Positions 57,467 through 64,000 of a DNA stretch of 64,000 nt are shown piece after piece; positions within the stretch are counted from its first letter, which is position 1, and the number at the start of each line of letters is the position of its first letter. The notes below the pieces were generated by a model, which was given only the letters and a program-made list of their open reading frames with translations, was not told the origin of the DNA and searched no databases. The position numbers were made by a program, and so were the translations under genes. Origin of the DNA: Acinonyx jubatus (taxonomy: Eukaryota; Chordata; Mammalia; Carnivora; Felidae); the NCBI RefSeq assembly GCF_027475565.1, contig NC_069386.1, positions 33,090,501 to 33,154,500 of the forward strand, in the 5' to 3' direction.

Positions 57467-58388
57467 TATATTTATTTCTTTGGAGGAAATGTTTCTGAAA
57501 TAATGATTTAATTTTATTTTTTTTATTATTTTTTTGTAGTTACCTCAGGCAGCAATGAATATTTTCAGTCATCTGTTTACTAAATTCTATTTCGGATATA
57601 TACTTGTGAAATTATTGAAAGGTGAACAAGCTCCAGTAGATTAATTGTAGAGCATATTTTTGTGCGTATTTTGGAGCACATTAGAACAATCATCATTATC
57701 AAAAACTGTTCAGTTTTTAGCAGGTTTATGTGTTTTGAATATGTTTTAACATCTGTTAAAACAATATAAAGAATGGGTTTTTAACACACATATCAGTTTC
57801 TCAATTATGTGAATATGAGAAACATTGTAGACTAGATATTGAGCTATTCATAGTTATTTTGTGTTAATAAAACTAATTTTTTAAATTAAAAGTCATATGT
57901 ACAATTAAGGATATTTGGGAAATTACAGAGATGGCTGATTAAAATATCGTGAATTCAGTCATTTTCTTCAGGATGTTTATCAAACATAAGCAAGATTTGT
58001 GTGTTTTGTGTGATTGTGCATATGTGTGTAGATCTGTGTACGATCATTACTATTATTAGGTTTTAGTGCCAGTATTAAGCCAGCTCCTTAAAGTGAATTG
58101 TGTAGTTTTTTTATCCTTTCAAAATGTTTTCTGCACTTAAAAGAAGAATAATTAGCCAAGAATAATATGTTCCTTAAAAATTTGAGAGATATCAACCCTA
58201 TATTTGTGATCAGCAATATTTGTGTCCTTCCTGTTTGTTTTTCGTTAATTTTTTAGGATGTGTTTTTCTAGGAAATCATATATTGATTAAATGTTTAAAA
58301 CTTTATTTTGCATTCTTTGTAAGTATTCTGTTAATGTTTAAAAACATTTTCTCTATTTTGTTAGGTTTCTGTTTGTATTTCTTTTTAT
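57467..58388. other. MYO9A intron with an exon-like decoy
   Basis: 57540-57621 has a good acceptor tract, an open phase-0 frame and a donor-like gtgaac (see findings). Otherwise nothing recognised. Confidence 0.4.
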
Positions 58389-58597
58389 AATTTTTTTTAA
58401 GTTTATTAACACTGAGAGACAGAGATAGCATGAGTGGGGGAGGGGCAGAGAAAGAGGGAGAAAGATAATTCCAAACAGGCTCCCTGCTGCCAGTGCAGAG
58501 CCTGATGTGGGGCTTGAACTCATGAAACTGCAAGATCATGACCTGAGCTGAAACCAATAGTGAGATGCTTAACTGACTGAGCCACCCAGGCGCCCCT
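58389..58597 (-). mobile_element. SINEC
   Basis: Reverse copy, head ccacccaggcgcccc; flanks resemble ttgtatttctt / ctgtatttctt. Confidence 0.9.
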
Positions 58598-58719
58598 CTG
58601 TATTTCTTATTTTTTGATTTGGTAAAAGTTGTCTTTCATTTCTTATTTTGAAATAATTGGCCTTTAGATTTATTACTTCTGCCATTTTACTTATTATGTA
58701 TTAATTTCTGTTTTAATAT

Positions 58720-59640
58720 ATCTTCTTCATTTTTCTCTGTTAAATTATGAATGGTTTTCTATATACAATATAATAAATACCTGTGTACTCACAACCGTAC
58801 CCATGTAATAAAATACTGCATATAATTGTAGCTCATTTTGTACTCTGCCACACCATAAGTAAACACTATTATGAATTTGGTGTTTATAATTCTCAGTTTT
58901 GTTTTTATATTTTCAGAATAGATGGATGTTTACATAAAGAATATATAGTTTTTAGGGCACCTGGGTGGCTCAGTCGGTTAAGCGTCTGACTTGGGCTCAG
59001 GTCATAATCTCACGGTTCGTGGGTTTGAACCCTGCATCAGGCTGTCTGCTGTTAGCTCAGAGCCCAGTGCTGCTTCGGAATCTGTGTCTCCCTCTCTCTC
59101 TCTGCCCCTCCCCCACTAACGCTCTGTCTCCCAAAAATAAATAAACATAATAAAAATTAAAAAAAGAATAGTTTTGTTCTACATATTTTTGTACTTTATA
59201 TATGTAAATGTTTTAATGTATCATTCTAAAACTTGACTTTCTCATTCTATATCCTGTTTTTGAGAATTTTCCATACTGATTTAAATATTCTAAATGATTC
59301 TTTTTAGTTGCTTTATAAAATTTCATTATATGAGTAAAACATCTTTTTTAGTGGAGATTGAGATTTGTAATTTTTCATTTATAGATAGTATTATGATAGA
59401 CATTTTTTTACATGTCTCCTTGTTAACATGTGTGGGAATTATTCTAGAGTATAGTCCAAGGAGTATAATTTTTGTGTTATGGTATACTCATATACATAGC
59501 TTACTGATACTGACAGATTATTTCTATAGTGGTTGTACCAGTTTATACAAGTGTATGGAACTGACTTTTGCTCCACATTGTTGCCAGTTTACGTTTGTTT
59601 GTTCCTTTAAAAAAATTTCTTGAGTCTACTGCCTAGATCA
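58720..59640 (-). mobile_element. Old L1 3' region, split by a SINE
   Basis: ctgtgtactcacaaccgtac before and gttatggtatactcatatac, agtggttgtaccagtttata after the + SINE at 58955-59161. Heavily decayed. Confidence 0.5.
58955..59161 (+). mobile_element. SINEC
   Basis: Head gggcacctgggtggctcag, tail aaaaataaataaacataat. Flanks aaagaatatatagttttt (58935) and aaaagaatagttttgt (59162). Confidence 0.92.
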
Positions 59641-60169
59641 TTTATTTAATAATACTCACTTTTAGTAATAATTGCTTAACCTCACCAAACAACAGTGGTT
59701 TTTATCACATAGTTTTTTTCTTAGTTTTATTAGCTTTGTCATATTTGCGTAATCTGGCATTGTTTAATTTTTGTTTTTCAAAATATTTTAAATATAGCTA
59801 AAAGCTTGAGGTCTTTTATTTAAACTTCGGTTATTTATTTGTAGTTTTTCTGCATTTTGTAAAGATAATGGTCCTCAAATTTTTTCCAATTTGTTTTGAA
59901 TTTGAAGATTGAGCAGTGGATGCTCCAAAAGAAGGTATATTTCCTTTATGGTATCGTCACATTAAAAAAAAAAATGATTGATCTATCATGAATTGCTGGT
60001 GGTAGGGTAATGCTTCACTCTATTGTTTTGTAACTCAGTTTCTCTTTATAATCAAATCTTTTTTGCTTTTTATACTTTATATCATACTGTCTACATAAAA
60101 TTTTGTGAGTGTTTTATCTTTTTTATGTATGGATGCTTTTATAAAATGCCCTTGTTTTGCCATTTCATG
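59641..60169. other. MYO9A intron, nothing recognised
   Basis: AT-rich; no named repeat. Confidence 0.4.
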
Positions 60170-60790
60170 ATCTCAGTGTGGCAAAAATCAGAAGTCTGAT
60201 AATACCAAGTATAGTCAAGGTTTGAAGAAATAGGAATGCTCATTGCTGATGAGAGAACAAATTGGTGAAAACCACATGCAATAGTTTGGCAATATCCTTT
60301 AAAGATGAAAATGTGTATGCTACAACCTAGTAATTCCCCTTTTAGGCTTGTACTTCAGAGAAACTCTTGAACTCATATGCAAGGATATTCACTTCAGTTT
60401 ACTTCCTAATAGTGCAAAATGGTGGATAGTGTAAACTCCTACACGTAGGATAATGGGTTAAACACTGTAGTAGTTTATATACTGGTAATCTGTACAGCAG
60501 TTAAAATGAATAAGCTTGATGTAAATTATTAACATAGATTCAAAAACTTATGGGCAGTACGATGCCATAGATTTAAGAGTTAAATAAACTTGGCAGTATA
60601 ATGTATTTACGAATACATCTAATATATATAACGTCAACTGAACTGAATGATACTGAACTTAAATGATGACATGTCAAATTCATGATCATATTTGCTTCTA
60701 GAGAGAATGAGAACAAAGGAAGCATTAACTTTTTTTAAAGTTTAAATGTGCAAATAAATATCAAACCTCTGAAACATAAATAAGTACTCA
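60170..60790 (+). mobile_element. Old L1 ORF2 end, sense direction
   Basis: gtatagtcaaggtttgaaga, caacctagtaattccccttt, ggatattcacttcagtttac, ending with gcaaataaatatcaaacc. Decayed. Confidence 0.5.
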
Positions 60791-61190
60791 CTGTAATGCT
60801 TTTCGAATTCAAGAAGTGTTCTCACTTTTTAGTCCTTGCCTGCAAGTTGTGGCATTATTGTTGACCATCTTAAAATGTTTTTTTGCACTATTCTGTATTT
60901 TCCATATTCTGCACAAAGAAACATGTTTTTCCATTATGGTCAGAAAGAAAACTTTAAAAAGACACATCTGTCTTACACCCCTTCTCTTTTTGGAGGTGGG
61001 CACTGGGAAGTGGGGTGAGTGGAAAATTTAACTTTTACCATGGCCAATATTTAAATTACCCAATGTATTGTCTTTGTTTTTTCGATTGTATATTTGCTAA
61101 TCTCATTAAGCACTTTTTTTCTTTATTTGGCTTTTCAATAAATACATTGTCATAAATCTTATACATTGAATTTACTTTTCTGTTGTATAG
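60791..61190. other. MYO9A intron up to the acceptor at 61190
   Basis: No named repeat; overlapping short open frames at 60809-61031 look like chance. Confidence 0.4.
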
Positions 61191-61280
61191 GTTAAAGAAG
61201 AGATGCTATTTGAAGCATTAGTTACAAGGAAGACTGTGACAGTGGGAGAAAAACTTATTTTGCCATACAAGCTGGCAGAG
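61191..61280 (+). CDS. MYO9A: MYO9A coding exon 8 (residues 461-490)
   Basis: 90 nt after acceptor ttttctgttgtatag, ending GCAGAG|gtatga. Reads VKEEMLFEALVTRKTVTVGE and KLILPYKLAE, 30 codons, phase 0 at both ends. This is the conserved motor segment where LxxALxxRKxxxxGE precedes the next helix. The donor is weak (gtatga), and a SINE whose target-site duplication starts at intron position +4 sits immediately downstream. The next exon is outside the window. Confidence 0.95.
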
Positions 61281-61298
61281 GTATGAAAAGATTTTCTT

Positions 61299-61362
61299 CT
61301 CCTTTTTTTCTATTTTTTCTTTTTTTTTTTTTTTTTTAATTTGAGAGAGAGTGTGAGTGGGG

Positions 61363-61401
<39 letters not shown>

Positions 61402-61518
61402 TGGGAATCTTAAGTGGGCTCCATGCTCAGGGCAGAGCTGTCCTTATGATCCTGGGATTATGATCTGAGCCAAAATCAAGAGTTAGAAGCTCAACCAACT
61501 GAGCCATCCAGGTGCCCT
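61299..61518 (-). mobile_element. SINEC beside the MYO9A exon 8 donor
   Basis: Duplication tgaaaagattttctt (61284-61298) / tgaatagattttctt (61519-61533), one mismatch. The left copy begins at intron +4. Body contains a GA array and a GACA array at 61379-61402; head ctgagccatccaggtgccc. Confidence 0.92.
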
Positions 61519-61533
61519 TGAATAGATTTTCTT

Positions 61534-62378
61534 GAGATCAGAGTACTCTGAACAGTTTTAGAAGTTTGAGTTTGTTCTTTCTTTTAACAGAATGAAAATA
61601 ACAAAAAAGAGTATTGATTGAAATATCTTCTGAGCCCTTGAAATTTGGTTGTGAATTTTCCCTTAACTTGAAAACTTACTTGAATGTGATTTTAAGCAGT
61701 AGGCTTATATTTTTCTCCAGAGATCTTAATTTGTTCACCATTCTTAAGTTTTATGTTATTAATATAGGGTGAACTAGATAGTTACAAATGAGCAGTATTT
61801 GATCCAGTTGATTATTTCTTCTTCAAGCAGTTTCTTATCTTCTAGTACATCATACTTTTCTAGTTCATTTTTTCATTGTTGGCCACTCATTTGTAATTCT
61901 TTTTGTTTGCTGTTTCTTTTCCACCTGACTTCTAGAAGATGTAGTGCTCCCCACACAGTCCTTGTCTTTTATTCTCTATATTCCTTATCTAGGTTCTCTC
62001 ACCTAGTCCCATGGCTTTAAGTATCATCTGTATACTGAGTATTGCTGTCTTTGCCATTATAATTATAATAATATACTATTCAGGTGTGTATGAGTGGGAA
62101 AATTATTGAAAAGCCTACTATTTTATAGTACAATTTAATGAAAATGATGAGAAATGAAACTATGACAGTTATTATAAAAATAGGACAGGAATGTGAGATT
62201 AGAAGACACAGAGGTGGGGAAATAGTAATAGAACTATTTCTATTTAGAGAATGCTTTTTAGGCTGACATTGATCTATTTATACCATCTTTTCGGGTCCTT
62301 CTAAATGTACCTTCAAGTCTGTATTTCTTCATTATGTCATGTATCTTATGTCATAGTCTCCCAACTTTTAGAGCTCTT
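61534..62378. other. MYO9A intron, nothing recognised
   Basis: 61805-61900 is rich in TTC/TTT. No named repeat. Confidence 0.4.
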
Positions 62379-62602
62379 TTCTTTTTTTTTTTTTAATTTT
62401 TTTTAATGTTTATTTACTTTTGAGAGAGAGAGAGAGAAAGCAGGGGAAGGGCAGAGAGAGAGGGAGACACAGAATCTGAAACAGGCCCCAGGCTCTGAGC
62501 TGTCAACACAGAGCCTGACACGGGGCTTGAATTTGCAGACTGTGAGATGCGGACCTGAGGTGAAGTTGGATGCTTAACTGACTGAGCCACCCAGGTGCCC
62601 CC
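62379..62602 (-). mobile_element. SINEC
   Basis: Reverse copy, long T-rich tail, head ccacccaggtgcccc. Confidence 0.9.
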
Positions 62603-62884
62603 AAAAGCCAGACCTTTTACAGGGTTTTGCCCTTCTTTTTGCATAAAGGTTTAGTACTTTTATATTTTGTTTTACAACTTTTTTCAATATAAAATATTTC
62701 CTTATGTTTATTTACATTTTTAACTTAAAATTGAACTTTCTCAGATAATTTTTATAGCTCCTGACTTATTTTTGTTTGCATTTGTTTAGTGTATTTATTT
62801 AGTAAATATTTGAAAATCTTATTTGTGTCCAGAAATGTATTAGGCATTAACGGTAAAATTAAGGAGCAGTTCTTAAGAATTTGT
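62603..62884. other. MYO9A intron, nothing recognised
   Basis: No named repeat. Confidence 0.4.
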
Positions 62885-62894
62885 GTATTTTAAG

Positions 62895-63128
62895 GGGTAG
62901 CTGGGTGGCTCAGTCAGTTGAGCATCCGACTTCGGCTCAAATCATGATCTTAACGGTTTGTGAGTTCGAGCCCCACATCGGACTCTGTGCTGACAGCTCA
63001 GAGCCTGGAGCCTGCTTCGAGTTCTGTGTCTCCCTCTCTCTCTGCCCCTCCTCGCCCCTGCTTACACTCTGCTTTCTGTCTCTCTCAAAATAAATAAACA
63101 TTAAAAAAAATTAAAAAAAAATATTTTT
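62895..63128 (+). mobile_element. SINEC
   Basis: Flanked by gtattttaag at 62885-62894 and 63129-63138. Head gggtagctgggtggctcag; A-rich tail. Confidence 0.92.
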
Positions 63129-63239
63129 GTATTTTAAGAGCAATGGAAAGTTCTTAAAATGTTATCAACAAAAAAGGTGTCTTTGATTATTTTTTTAAAG
63201 GATCAGTCTCACAACAGTTTAAAGAATTAGAGGAGAGTG

Positions 63240-63830
63240 TATTGGTTTTCTATAATTTTGTAACAATCTTAGCAATTTATGCAACACAGATTTATTTTCT
63301 GACAGTTTCCATGGATTGGCAGTCTGGGCACAGGTTTGTTTTGTCCTCTGCTCATGGTTTCACCAGGCTGAAGTCAGGATGTCTGAAAAGGCTGTGATCT
63401 CATCTGTGACTCAGCATCCTAGTTCACAGGTTGTTGACAGGATTCAGTTCCTTGCAGTTATAGGATTGAGAGCCCTAATTTCTTGTTGACTGTCAGGAGC
63501 CATGCTCATCAGAGTCTACTTGTGGTCCTGTATACAGTATAGCAGTTTGCTACTTCAGAGGCCAGCAAGGGAATCTCAGATGGAAAGGCTCAGTCTCTTT
63601 TAGGAGATTTCTCTGGATACTTTCTTTGATTAATTAAAAAAATTGGCTGATTTTGGGCCATAATTATGTCTTTTAAATCCCTTTGTCATGTAACAAGGTA
63701 GTTACTGGGGTGAAATTCATCATATTTACAGTCCTGCCCATGCCTAACAGGAGAGGGTTATTCAGAACGTGTACACAAGGGGATGGGAATCTTGAGGACC
63801 ATTTTAGAATTCTAACACAGAGGACAAGAG
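63240..63830 (+). repeat. Ancient interspersed repeat, family not assigned
   Basis: acagatttattttctgacag, ggcagtctgggcacaggttt, gacaggattcagttccttgc and tcttgaggaccattttagaa follow a mammal-wide consensus I recognise but cannot name. 63831-64000 shows nothing. Confidence 0.5.
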
Positions 63831-64000
63831 TGAATGTGGAAAGATGAGTTGAGGAGAAAGAGGTTTATTGCTTTGTCTAAAATGGTGATATATTGATAGG
63901 GAGAAATGGATAATTAAAAAGAAATTTAGATGGTAAAATCAACAGCATCTGGTAGTGATTTGCTTAATGGGAAGCAAGGAGAAAGAAGGAGATGTTAAGG

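Larger units (their letters stand above)
15135..61280 (+). other. MYO9A: MYO9A transcription unit, 5' coding part (partial gene)
   Basis: Seen: eight exons on the + strand join in frame to 490 residues, each bordered by AG acceptor and GT donor. Introns run 16046-28561, 28657-34876, 34940-43644, 43745-45216, 45274-49161, 49260-53770, 53898-61190 and from 61281 past the window end. Known: MYO9A is a class IX unconventional myosin of roughly 2,500 residues in human, with an N-terminal Ras-associating-like domain, a motor head, IQ motifs and a C-terminal RhoGAP domain; it acts on actin and restrains Rho. Inferred: the exons shown are about a fifth of the protein; the rest of the motor, neck and RhoGAP tail lie downstream. 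The acceptor before 15135 means the promoter and first non-coding exon lie upstream. MYO9B is the close paralogue; the start of the protein fits MYO9A as I know it. Confidence 0.93.

Noticed and set aside
60809..61031. Overlapping 60-71 codon ORFs before the last exon
   Set aside because: Open on both strands in unique AT-rich intron, with no splice-site pairing or recognisable domain; chance frames.
7334..62644. Recurrent short proteins of the form MAQSVxxPTSAQVMIS...SLEPASDSVSPSLSA
   Set aside because: They look like a protein family spread over the window, but each is a translation of the carnivore SINE on the strand carrying its tRNA-like head. Positions coincide exactly with SINE copies; no start context or conservation as a gene.

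Overview
This window is nuclear DNA of a placental mammal in order Carnivora, most likely a cat (Felidae). The evidence is about 47 copies of the carnivore tRNA-Lys-derived SINE in its felid form (SINEC_Fc-like), carnivore-type L1 3' ends, and older mammal-wide MIR, L2, L1M, Tigger and MER fossils. There is no bacterial-type gene organisation, CRISPR array, operon or recognisable retroviral provirus.

One gene is present: the 5' coding part of MYO9A (unconventional myosin-IXa), on the + strand. Eight coding exons can be read. Each has canonical AG/GT borders and their phases join without a break: 15206-16045, 28562-28656, 34877-34939, 43645-43744, 45217-45273, 49162-49259, 53771-53897 and 61191-61280. 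Together they give 1470 nt, or 490 residues. These cover the N-terminal Ras-associating-like domain and the first part of the motor domain, including the P-loop (residues 239-246) and switch I (about 290-298). A splice acceptor at 15134 implies at least one 5'UTR exon upstream, outside the window. The gene continues past position 64000.

Layout: 1-15134 is upstream intron dense in SINE, L1 and MIR. 15135-16045 is the start-codon exon, with two short uORFs. 16046-28561 is a 12.5 kb intron built largely of layered antisense L1. 28657-43644 holds two more long introns with SINE pairs, a Tigger1 fossil and a second composite antisense L1. 43645-53897 carries five exons separated by shorter introns. 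53898-61190 is an intron with a MER2 element split by an L1. 61281-64000 is the start of the next intron.

Nearly all short ORFs outside the exons are translations of SINEs, L1 ORF2 fragments or microsatellites. I found no previously undescribed biological system. The points most worth a second look are the nested and paired SINE insertions sharing one target-site duplication, a SINE inserted within 20 bp of a 5' splice site, a uORF whose stop overlaps the MYO9A start codon, and small frame-neutral exons with weak donors. Family names for repeats come from recognition by eye, not from a database search.
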